Positions 8,919-14,982 of a stretch of DNA of 64,000 nucleotides are shown piece by piece. The first letter of the stretch is position 1. The number at the start of each line of letters is the position of its first letter. Source of the stretch: an uncultured Eubacteriales bacterium (GTDB lineage: Bacteria; Bacillota; Clostridia; Oscillospirales; Butyricicoccaceae); NCBI GenBank assembly GCA_910585875.1, contig CAJUIK010000005.1, positions 11,591 to 75,590 on the forward strand, given 5' to 3'. The notes under the pieces were generated by a model. That model was not told the DNA's origin. It saw nothing but the letters and a program-made list of their open reading frames with translations, and did no database searches. Both the position numbers and the translations under genes were made by a program.

Positions 8919-10115
8919 TTATTCGTCGGAATCCATCAGGCAGGCGATGCCGGGCAGCTCTTTGCCCTCGATCAGCTCCAAAGAAGCGCCGCCGCCGGTG
9001 GAAATATGCGTCACTCTGTCCGAAAAGCCCAGCTGCTCGATGGCCGCCGCGCTGTCTCCGCCGCCGATGATGGACACCGCCCCCGATTCCGCCACGGCCC
9101 GGGCGATTTCCCGGGTGCTGGTAGCGAACTGCTCGAATTCAAACACGCCCAAAGGCCCGTTCCACACCACTGTGCCAGCGCCCTTCAGGTATTTTTTGAA
9201 TTTTTCAATGGTCTTGGGGCCCATGTCCATGCCGCCCATATTGTCCGGCACTTGCCGGCTGGGCACGATATGGGGCTGGGCGTCGGCCGCGAATTCCTCC
9301 GTCGCCACCAAGTCGTCGGGCAGCGCCAGGCGGACGTTTTCCTCCATGCCCCGCATCAGGATGTCGGCGGCCAGATCCAGCTTGTCCAGCTCGCAGGGTG
9401 ATTTCCCCAATTTGCCGCTGAGCGCCCGCAGGAAGGTATAGCTCATAGCGCCGCCGATGATGACGGTGTCGCACTGGTCGATCAAGGCGTTGACCACCCC
9501 GATTTTATCCGAAACCTTGGCGCCGCCGGTGATAGCCACAAAGGGCCGGGCTGGGTTCGTCAGCGCTTTGCCGATGACGGAGATCTCCTTTTCAATCAGA
9601 AAGCCGCAGACCGCGGGCAGATAGGCGGCCACGCCGGCGGTGGAACTGTGGGCCCGGTGGGAGGTGCCGAAAGCGTCGTTGACGTATACGTCCGCATAGG
9701 AAGCCAGCTTCTGAGAAAAAACAGGGTCGTTTTTCTCCTCCTCCTTGTGGAACCGGACGTTTTCCAGCATCACAATCTCGCCGGGCTGGATTTCAGCGCA
9801 CAGGCGGTCGGCGTCTGGACCGATCACGTCCTGGGCCAGAGAAACGGGGAGCTTGAGCAGCTCGGCAAGGCGCTTGGCCACTGGGGCCAGCGTATACTTG
9901 GGGTTCGCCTGGCCCTTGGGCCGGCCCAAGTGGGATACAACGATGACGGCGGCGCCGCTGGTGATCAGATACCGCAGCGTGGGCAAAGCGCCCTGAATAC
10001 GCCGCTCATCTGTCAAATGACCGTTTTCATCGATTGGGGTGTTGAAATCGCAGCGGATCAAAACCTTCTTGCCCCGCACATCGATGTCGCGCACGGTCTT
10101 TTTGTTGAAATTCAT
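8919..10115 (-). CDS. pgk: Phosphoglycerate kinase
   Basis: 398 residues. Transfers phosphate from 1,3-bisphosphoglycerate to ADP. The ATG at 10115 gives the normal start MNFNKKTVRDIDVRGKKVLIRCDFN; an extension to 10199 would add a non-conserved, Arg-rich leader. Landmarks are the RCDFNTPID substrate loop, HLGRPKG, VLIRCDF, the AITGGAKVSDKI nucleotide region and the terminal IIGGGDSAAAIEQ and STGGGASLELIEGK. It is the first gene of the cluster. No gapdh gene or CggR-like regulator precedes it within the window. Confidence 0.98.
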   Translation of the reverse strand: MNFNKKTVRDIDVRGKKVLIRCDFNTPIDENGHLTDERRIQGALPTLRYLITSGAAVIVVSHLGRPKGQANPKYTLAPVAKRLAELLKLPVSLAQDVIGPDADRLCAEIQPGEIVMLENVRFHKEEEKNDPVFSQKLASYADVYVNDAFGTSHRAHSSTAGVAAYLPAVCGFLIEKEISVIGKALTNPARPFVAITGGAKVSDKIGVVNALIDQCDTVIIGGAMSYTFLRALSGKLGKSPCELDKLDLAADILMRGMEENVRLALPDDLVATEEFAADAQPHIVPSRQVPDNMGGMDMGPKTIEKFKKYLKGAGTVVWNGPLGVFEFEQFATSTREIARAVAESGAVSIIGGGDSAAAIEQLGFSDRVTHISTGGGASLELIEGKELPGIACLMDSDE

Positions 10116-10204
10116 CACGATAATCCCTCTTCTCCGGCAACAATCAGAAATATTTAAGTTGCGCTCGATCCTAAGCCGCAGCTGCCGGTTGCGGCGCAAA
10201 TGCC

Positions 10205-10241
10205 AAAAAAAGAAAAAAGACCCCCTCCGGGCCGCTTTTTT
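10205..10241 (-). terminator. Terminator-like hairpin in the pgk leader
   Basis: In leftward RNA an A6-GC-GGCCC...GGGTC-T6 structure is followed by a long T-rich tract (TTTTTTCTTTTTTT). It lies between the pgk promoter (10279-10307) and the pgk start, 90-125 bp before the ATG. It could end read-through from lrgAB or act as an attenuator for the glycolytic cluster. Confidence 0.5.
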
Positions 10242-10278
10242 GGCCGTATTTTCTTATTCCATCCCTCTTTTCCTGTTT

Positions 10279-10307
10279 ATTGTACGGTATTTTTCCGGCA
10301 AGTTCAA
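10279..10307 (-). promoter_or_regulatory. Promoter of the pgk-tpiA-gpmI-eno cluster
   Basis: Minus strand -35 TTGAAC (10302-10307), 17-bp spacer, -10 TACAAT (10279-10284). The predicted start near 10272 gives a leader of about 155 nucleotides. The rest of the 388-bp gap between pgk and lrgB shows only the hairpin at 10205-10241 and no gene. Confidence 0.7.
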
Positions 10308-10503
10308 GGGCTGTTTGGCTTTTTTCCCGAGGAAAACGATAGTTCCCGGCCATTTTTTCCAAAAATCGCAGGGAGGCAAAGATCCCCGTCGGCCCCTCCC
10401 CATCTGGCGGGAGCGTCCGCCCTCCTTCCGCGCCTGCCCGCCGCCCCAATCAAAGCCTTTGGCAAGAGCTTCAGAAGGGCTTTCGCCCATCAATTCCCTT
10501 TGA

Positions 10504-11181
10504 TTATAAAAATAGAAAAATCAACACAGTGGAAATCCCGGCCACGCCGATGCTGACGCCGCTCATAGCCCCTTCCAACTCGCCCATCTCCAAGGCCTTG
10601 GTCGTCCCGATGGCGTGGCTGCTGGTCCCGATGGCCACGCCCCGGCACACCGGATCCTCCACCCGAAAGAGTTTCACCAGCAGCGGCGCCAGGATAGCCC
10701 CCAAAATACCGGTGAAAATGACGGCGGCCACCGTCACGGCGGGAATGCCCCCAGCCTGGGCGGAAAGTTCCATGGCAATGGGGGTGGTGACGGATTTGGG
10801 CAGCAGGGTGGCCGTCAACCGTTGGTCCAGCCGAAACAGCCGGCACAGGGCGAAGACGCTGGCCACAGAGGCGCAGGAGCCGGCAAAGCAGCCAAATACC
10901 ACCGGCAGCAGATGGCGGCGCAGCTGCTTGATCTGCCGGTACATGGACAGCGCCAAAGCCGCCGTGGCCGGCGCCAGCATCAGGCCGACGACCTGCCCCC
11001 CCTGTTGATAGGCGGACAGGGGGATGTCAAACGCCTGTAACGTCGCCACAATCAGCGCCACGGCAATCAGCAACGGGTTGCACAGGGGCGAGCCGGTCTT
11101 TTTATTGAGCCAAAGCCCTGCCCGATAGGCGAATACAGACAGCACGACGCCGAACAGCGGCGAATTCCAAAGGGCCTCCAT
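10504..11181 (-). CDS. lrgB: LrgB/CidB-family antiholin-like membrane protein
   Basis: 225 residues and about six or more hydrophobic segments. The LrgB family fingerprint is visible: SPLFGVVLSVFAYRAG at the N-terminus, LLPKSVTTPIAMELS in the middle, and GTSSHAIGTTKALEMGELEGAMSG near residue 195. LrgAB/CidAB proteins form a membrane pair that modulates murein hydrolase activity or exports small organic acids such as pyruvate or glycolate. The ATG at 11181 overlaps the lrgA stop (TGATG) and follows a GGGGGG tract. A start 21 bp upstream inside lrgA has no ribosome site. Confidence 0.92.
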   Translation of the reverse strand: MEALWNSPLFGVVLSVFAYRAGLWLNKKTGSPLCNPLLIAVALIVATLQAFDIPLSAYQQGGQVVGLMLAPATAALALSMYRQIKQLRRHLLPVVFGCFAGSCASVASVFALCRLFRLDQRLTATLLPKSVTTPIAMELSAQAGGIPAVTVAAVIFTGILGAILAPLLVKLFRVEDPVCRGVAIGTSSHAIGTTKALEMGELEGAMSGVSIGVAGISTVLIFLFL

Positions 11182-11549
11182 CAGCTCCGCCCCCCTTTCC
11201 ATTTCTTTTGCAGGGCCATGACGCCCCGGGCCGCCAGCGCGGCGGCAAAAAAAGTCGCTACAGTGGTCAAGGCGCAGACGGCAAAAAACGCCCCCAAGGC
11301 GCCCTTCAGCGCGTCAATATTTTCCAAAATCCCCACGCCGGCGGGGATGAAGAAAAAGGCCATATTTTTGAGCAGAAAATCCCCGGCCTGCTGTATTTGG
11401 GCCGGTTTCAGCCCCTTTGCGCACAGCAGGACGAACAGCGCCGCCATGGCGGCGACGCTGGCCGGAAAGGGAAAAGGCAGCAAGGCGGCCGCGCCCTCCC
11501 CCAGCAAACAGATCCCCAGCAGGATTCCAATTTGTTTCAATACGTCCAC
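11181..11549 (-). CDS. lrgA: LrgA/CidA-family holin-like membrane protein
   Basis: 122 residues from a GTG start (11547-11549) with GAGAGG 8 bp upstream. Four hydrophobic segments follow the LrgA pattern: GILLGICLLGEGAAALLPFPFPASVAAMAALFVLL, an FLLKNMAFFFIPAGVGI motif characteristic of the family (residues 58-75), and a last helix FAVCALTTVATFFAAALA. It is partner of the overlapping lrgB. No LytSR or CidR-type regulator is adjacent. The divergent unknown operon begins about 100 bp upstream, where a weak -10 TAAAAT is the only leftward promoter hint. Confidence 0.9.
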   Translation of the reverse strand: MDVLKQIGILLGICLLGEGAAALLPFPFPASVAAMAALFVLLCAKGLKPAQIQQAGDFLLKNMAFFFIPAGVGILENIDALKGALGAFFAVCALTTVATFFAAALAARGVMALQKKWKGGRS

Positions 11550-11646
11550 AGGTAAACCTCTCTTTCCGCCGCCCCTTCGGCGGCAAAGCGTCGCTTTTAT
11601 TTTATCACCTTTCTTCTCGGGGCGAAAGAGGCCCCGCGGACAAAAG

Positions 11647-11675
11647 TTGATTCCGCCGCCCTTTTGCGGTATAAT
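11647..11675 (+). promoter_or_regulatory. Promoter of the unknown two-gene unit at 11777-13183
   Basis: -35 TTGATT (11647-11652), 17-bp spacer, -10 TATAAT (11670-11675). The start is predicted near 11682, just where a leader stem-loop begins. Confidence 0.75.
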
Positions 11676-11682
11676 GAAATAA

Positions 11683-11723
11683 AGAGCGGCGCCCGCTTTT
11701 GCCGGTCACAGGTAGGCCGCTCT
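11683..11723 (+). other. Leader stem-loop at the predicted transcript 5' end
   Basis: AGAGCGGC (11683-11690) pairs with GCCGCTCT (11716-11723), enclosing a 25-base loop that contains a small internal GCCGG. It would form at the very 5' end of the mRNA, 53 bases before the start codon. It may be a stability or binding element; no known riboswitch was recognised. Confidence 0.4.
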
Positions 11724-11776
11724 CTTCTATTTAGAAATTTTCCCTTGACGATGACGATTTGGAGGATCGATAGTTC

Positions 11777-12427
11777 ATGAGCTTCTTGCACTCCCTGAAA
11801 AAAATATGGACAGGCTCTGAGGAGGCCCAGGAAACCCAGCCCGCCGCGCTTCCCCAAGCGGCCGAAGCAGAACAGGCGGTCCCCCAGCCTTCGGCCGCCC
11901 AGCCGGCGGCAGAGACTTCTATCCAGCCGCCGCCCCCTGCCTCTTTGCCGGAAAACCGCCCCCAAGCCCCTTATGAACAGCAGATTATGGAGCGGCGATC
12001 CTGTTATGCCCAGTTGGTAGACAAAATTTCCAAGGTCTACAATGCGCTTCGGGGCCAGGACGCCTTTGAAAGCCCGGATATCGACCAGCTGCTGCTGTTG
12101 TGCAACCAAGCCATCGCCCTGCGCAAAGAGCTGCTGCCCTCCCTGGCGCCCAGCGACTGGATTTATCCCCACGGCGAGGCTTACAAACGGTTGGCCATGG
12201 CTCTGGAAAAACGGGGGGATTACCAAGGAGCGGCGGAAATTTGCCTGATGGCCCTGCGAGACGGCGCTGTCAACGACGGCTCTCAAACCGGCATGGCGGG
12301 CCGTATGGCCCGGATGCTCAAAAAGGCAAAATCCTCCCCCACCCCGGAAATGAAACAATACCTGCAAAAACGGCGGCCCGCCCCAACGGAAAAATCCCTG
12401 CCCAAGGCCGCCGGCGGCGAGAGTTGA
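11777..12427 (+). CDS. Hypothetical protein with Pro/Ala-rich linker and TPR-like helices
   Basis: 216 residues, function not recognised. Residues 1-12 form a short basic helix (MSFLHSLKKIWTG). Residues 15-65 are a low-complexity Ala/Pro/Glu/Gln linker, and residues 70-185 are a helical region in which IDQLLLLCNQAIALRKELLPS and YKRLAMALEKRGDYQGAAEIC resemble tetratricopeptide helices. The C-terminus is Lys/Pro-rich. No signal peptide or membrane segment is seen, so it is probably cytosolic. GGAGG lies 12 bp upstream of the ATG. It is the first gene of a two-gene unit with 12476-13183. Confidence 0.75.
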   Translation: MSFLHSLKKIWTGSEEAQETQPAALPQAAEAEQAVPQPSAAQPAAETSIQPPPPASLPENRPQAPYEQQIMERRSCYAQLVDKISKVYNALRGQDAFESPDIDQLLLLCNQAIALRKELLPSLAPSDWIYPHGEAYKRLAMALEKRGDYQGAAEICLMALRDGAVNDGSQTGMAGRMARMLKKAKSSPTPEMKQYLQKRRPAPTEKSLPKAAGGES

Positions 12428-12475
12428 GGCAAAAGCCAGGCGGGCTTTTGGTCGTCTGCAAGAAAGGAGGACGCT

Positions 12476-13183
12476 ATGAAATCCATTTTCAAAAAATTCG
12501 TTTTCCTTCTGTTCTTCTCCGCCTATCTGTCCCTGGTTTTCTTTTTCGCTCAGAGAGAGGAAGTGGAAATCGATTCTCAGGGGCAGGCGCTGCTCCAGGC
12601 CCTCCAATCCCCGGAGGCTGTGGACGTTTCCCAACAAGGGCGCCGCTATAGTCTGCGCCAAGTGGGCTTCGACCCGGAAAACCCCCAGGCCCGCTGCGTG
12701 AATTACGCCTTTTTCCAAGCCGAAGGCTCCGACCAGAGAGGAGGCTATGACACGCTGGGCTTCGAGTCCTCCGTCTATTTTGCCGGCGCCCCGGAACGGG
12801 TGGAGTCCATCCGCCTCTCCTACCGTACCGCCTTTTTGTTTTGTTATGAATCCCAGTCCTCTTTTTCCGTTTCCCTTCTCAATCATCGGTTTTTCCGGCC
12901 CTTGCTGACCCGGCGTCTCCAATATGGCGTCCATCAGTTTGAAAATGAATCTACCTTTAACCTCTCAAAAGCCCCAGGCTATCCGCCGGTTTTCAAGGTC
13001 TACGGCCCCGACTCAAACGCTGTGAACGCAGACATCCGCGGCGGAATCGTCGTGGGCGGCCTGTCCCAGATCTCCGGCGAAATCCGCTGCAAAGACGGCG
13101 CCGTCTATCGCCCGGAAACCAGCGCGGCCTTTTCGGTCGATTGTTATAGCCAAAGCGTTTCAAAGAGGCGCAATCTCTTTTGA
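12476..13183 (+). CDS. Hypothetical membrane-anchored extracytoplasmic protein
   Basis: 235 residues. An uncleaved signal anchor covers residues 5-27 (FKKFVFLLFFSAYLSLVFFFAQ) with a basic MKSIFKK start. The rest is a hydrophilic, beta-rich outer domain with two cysteines near residues 72 and 122 and a third near the end. The AAAGGAGG site is 7 bp from the ATG. No family was recognised. It lies 48 bp after the TPR-like gene and is followed by a bidirectional terminator, so the two genes form one unit. Confidence 0.75.
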   Translation: MKSIFKKFVFLLFFSAYLSLVFFFAQREEVEIDSQGQALLQALQSPEAVDVSQQGRRYSLRQVGFDPENPQARCVNYAFFQAEGSDQRGGYDTLGFESSVYFAGAPERVESIRLSYRTAFLFCYESQSSFSVSLLNHRFFRPLLTRRLQYGVHQFENESTFNLSKAPGYPPVFKVYGPDSNAVNADIRGGIVVGGLSQISGEIRCKDGAVYRPETSAAFSVDCYSQSVSKRRNLF

Positions 13184-13245
13184 GCCTGCCGGATGAAAAA
13201 GCGCTTTCGCTCTTTTATCTGCGTCGGCCATATCCTGACAGACGC

Positions 13246-13276
13246 AAAAAAGCAGTCCCCAAGGGACTGCTTTTTT
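13246..13276. terminator. Bidirectional intrinsic terminator
   Basis: AAGCAGTCCC-CAA-GGGACTGCTT flanked by A6 and T6, so it can work both ways. It separates the rightward unknown operon (ending at 13183) from the leftward small genes (ending at 13306). Confidence 0.88.
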
Positions 13277-13305
13277 CATGCAAACCAAGTTCGGAGCGGC
13301 TTCTT

Positions 13306-13485
13306 TTACCGGCGGGGCAGAGAGATCGTCATGCCGTTGAGCATCCGTATTAGGGACATCCCCAAAACGACCAACAAACACAAGATAGCCAACGTCATCC
13401 AGACCCGGTGCCGCCGCTCCTTTTTCAGGCAGACTGCGCCGATCAGCAGCAGCGCGGCGCCCAGCGCCAGCGGGATCAGCTCCAT
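13306..13485 (-). CDS. Small membrane protein, 59 residues
   Basis: Begins 3 bp after the stop of the upstream 96-residue gene. Two hydrophobic segments, LIPLALGAALLLIGAVCL (3-20) and TLAILCLLVVLGMSLI (31-46), are separated by a basic loop KKERRHRVW, giving a hairpin topology with the loop inside. Codon use and hydropathy look genuine, but the ribosome site is weak, so translation is probably coupled to the gene before it. Function is unknown. Confidence 0.6.
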   Translation of the reverse strand: MELIPLALGAALLLIGAVCLKKERRHRVWMTLAILCLLVVLGMSLIRMLNGMTISLPRR

Positions 13486-13488
13486 GAT

Positions 13489-13779
13489 TTAGTTGATTTC
13501 AACCTTTTCGGCCTGCTCGGGGAAGAAATCATTGTCCATGTCGTAGATATTGTGGGTGGTGGAATCCCGCAGCACCCGGCCTTCCAGCGAATAGCAGCGG
13601 ATAAAGCGCTTGCCGTCCACAGTGGTCCAGTTTTCGGCGTCCCAAGTCAAGTATCCGTCGCCGTCCGTGCGCTTTTCGGCAAATTTCAGGTCGATCTGCC
13701 GGTTGTTCAGCATCAGGTCGACGAGCCCTTTGCGGTCCACCTCAATTTCCTGCTTGTGAATCATATCATATGCTTTCAT
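13489..13779 (-). CDS. Hypothetical protein, 96 residues
   Basis: A hydrophilic protein with a perfect AAAGGAGG site 7 bp before its ATG. It has no membrane segment or recognised motif. The C-terminal half is rich in aromatic and acidic residues (YLTWDAENWTTVDGKRF, NIYDMDNDFFPEQ), suggesting a compact beta fold. It is followed immediately by the 59-residue membrane protein. A 99-bp gap to the ArsC-like gene upstream leaves open whether it has its own promoter. Confidence 0.7.
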   Translation of the reverse strand: MKAYDMIHKQEIEVDRKGLVDLMLNNRQIDLKFAEKRTDGDGYLTWDAENWTTVDGKRFIRCYSLEGRVLRDSTTHNIYDMDNDFFPEQAEKVEIN

Positions 13780-13878
13780 TGGTTGTTCCTCCTTTATGTT
13801 GCTCCGAAAAATCTCTTGTCGCCGGGGCCTTGCCCTATGTTTCAGTTCCGACGGTTGGCCGCCCTATGGATTCACGCT

Positions 13879-14244
13879 CTATTCCGCCTTCATCTTATCC
13901 AAAGCCGCTTCCCATTCGGCCTGGCGGAAACCCAGAAGCACAAAATCCCGGCCCTCCAAGACGGGGCGTTTGACCAGCATCCCATTTGAGCCCAGCAGTT
14001 CATATTGCTCCTCCTGGCTCATGTGAGGCAGCTTGTCTTTCAGCTCCATTTCCCGATAGAGCTGGCCGCTGGTATTGAAAAATTTCTTCAGCGGCAAGCC
14101 GCTTTTTTCATGAAGCTGGGCAATCTCCTGAGCCGAGGGATTCTGCTCCTTAATGGGCCGCAGCTGGCATTGGACGCCTTGGCCGTCCAGCCAGGCTTTG
14201 GCCTTGCGGCAGGTGGAGCATTTTTCATACCAAATCAACGTCAT
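13879..14244 (-). CDS. ArsC/Spx-family thioredoxin-fold protein
   Basis: 121 residues. The N-terminal redox motif KCSTCRKAKAWL (CxxC at residues 9-12) and the family ending KRPVLEGRDFVLLGFRQAEWE place it in the ArsC/Spx/YffB group of thioredoxin-fold proteins. Members are arsenate reductases, RNA polymerase-binding Spx regulators, or proteins of unknown role; sequence alone does not decide. It overlaps the nrdG stop by 4 bp (ATGA), so it is co-translated with the anaerobic RNR genes. A redox role connected to that operon is possible but unproven. Confidence 0.85.
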   Translation of the reverse strand: MTLIWYEKCSTCRKAKAWLDGQGVQCQLRPIKEQNPSAQEIAQLHEKSGLPLKKFFNTSGQLYREMELKDKLPHMSQEEQYELLGSNGMLVKRPVLEGRDFVLLGFRQAEWEAALDKMKAE

Positions 14245-14762
14245 GGCCTTCCCTCCTTTTCGCCGCCCCGGTTCCAGGGCAAGTCGATCTTTTTCAAATC
14301 AATGATGCGCTGGTTGGCGCTGCCCCGGAAAAGCAAATCCAGATCTCTCTGCTCTTCCAGATAGGGCCCGTCCACCAAAATATCGCACAAACTCAGCAGC
14401 CGGCCCACAGCCGGGCGGGTTTGGGCCAACTCCAGCAGCTGCTCCAGAGTATAGCCGGAATAGACCATGATATCCTTGCCCAAAGCCCGCAGCCGCTCCG
14501 CCAGAGGGCACAGGGCCTCGGGCTGGGCGAAGGGCTCCCCGCCGGAAAAGGTGACGCCTTGCAGCAGGGGGTCCTCGGCCACTTCCCGGACAATTTGGTC
14601 GATATCCGCCTCGAACCCCCCCTCAAACGGATGGGTTTGGGGGTTCTGGCAGCCGGGGCATCGGTGGGGGCAGCCCTGGGTGAACACCACGTATCGCAGG
14701 CCCGGCCCGTCCACAATGGATTCGGGAGTCAGGCCGCTGAGCCGCAGCGGCTTACAGGCCAT
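14241..14762 (-). CDS. nrdG: Anaerobic ribonucleotide reductase activating protein
   Basis: 173-residue radical-SAM activase that installs the glycyl radical on the class III reductase. The cluster motif is TQGCPHRCPGCQNPQTH (CxxxCxxC) near residue 28, followed by the SAM-contact GVTFSGGEPFAQPEAL and the conserved DILVDGPYLEEQRDL. The ATG at 14762 lies inside the end of the small glycyl-radical gene (11-bp overlap). An in-frame extension to 14897 is not conserved and covers that gene. The downstream overlap with the ArsC-like gene continues the operon. Confidence 0.95.
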   Translation of the reverse strand: MACKPLRLSGLTPESIVDGPGLRYVVFTQGCPHRCPGCQNPQTHPFEGGFEADIDQIVREVAEDPLLQGVTFSGGEPFAQPEALCPLAERLRALGKDIMVYSGYTLEQLLELAQTRPAVGRLLSLCDILVDGPYLEEQRDLDLLFRGSANQRIIDLKKIDLPWNRGGEKEGRP

Positions 14763-14913
14763 GCTTGACTCTGTCCCGCTCTTCCGCCCGCTTGGCGTTG
14801 TTAAACCGGTCGGTGGTGCCCACCAGATAGCCGGTAATCCGGCGGATGCGCTCAAATTTGACGCCTTCGCCCACTGTGTTCCCGTTTTTTTGCACAACTT
14901 TCAGATCTGTCAT
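14752..14913 (-). CDS. Stand-alone glycyl-radical loop of class III ribonucleotide reductase
   Basis: A 53-residue gene with its own AAGGGAG site 8 bp before the ATG. Residues 20-50 read FERIRRITGYLVG then TTDRFNNAKRAEERDRVKH. This matches the C-terminal glycyl-radical segment of NrdD (in E. coli RRVCGYLG followed by FNAGKQEEVKRRVKH), with the radical glycine expected at Gly28. The first 19 residues (MTDLKVVQKNGNTVGEGVK) are new. The gene sits between nrdD, whose own C-terminus lacks this motif, and the activase nrdG, which overlaps it. It probably docks onto NrdD as a separate radical subunit; this is inference from motif and position. Confidence 0.85.
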   Translation of the reverse strand: MTDLKVVQKNGNTVGEGVKFERIRRITGYLVGTTDRFNNAKRAEERDRVKHGL

Positions 14914-14982
14914 GTTCCGTACTCCCTTTCCTTTTTGTAATCTATCGAAATTCTTCGCCGTAATTCATGGTAGTATATGAGT

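Noticed and set aside
7836..9401. 521-residue plus-strand frame across the tpiA-pgk region
   Set aside because: Antisense shadow of tpiA and pgk, whose active-site motifs are intact on the other strand.
11597..12934. 445-residue minus-strand frame over the unknown operon
   Set aside because: It crosses the promoter and both plus-strand genes, which have good ribosome sites; the sequence is low-complexity shadow.
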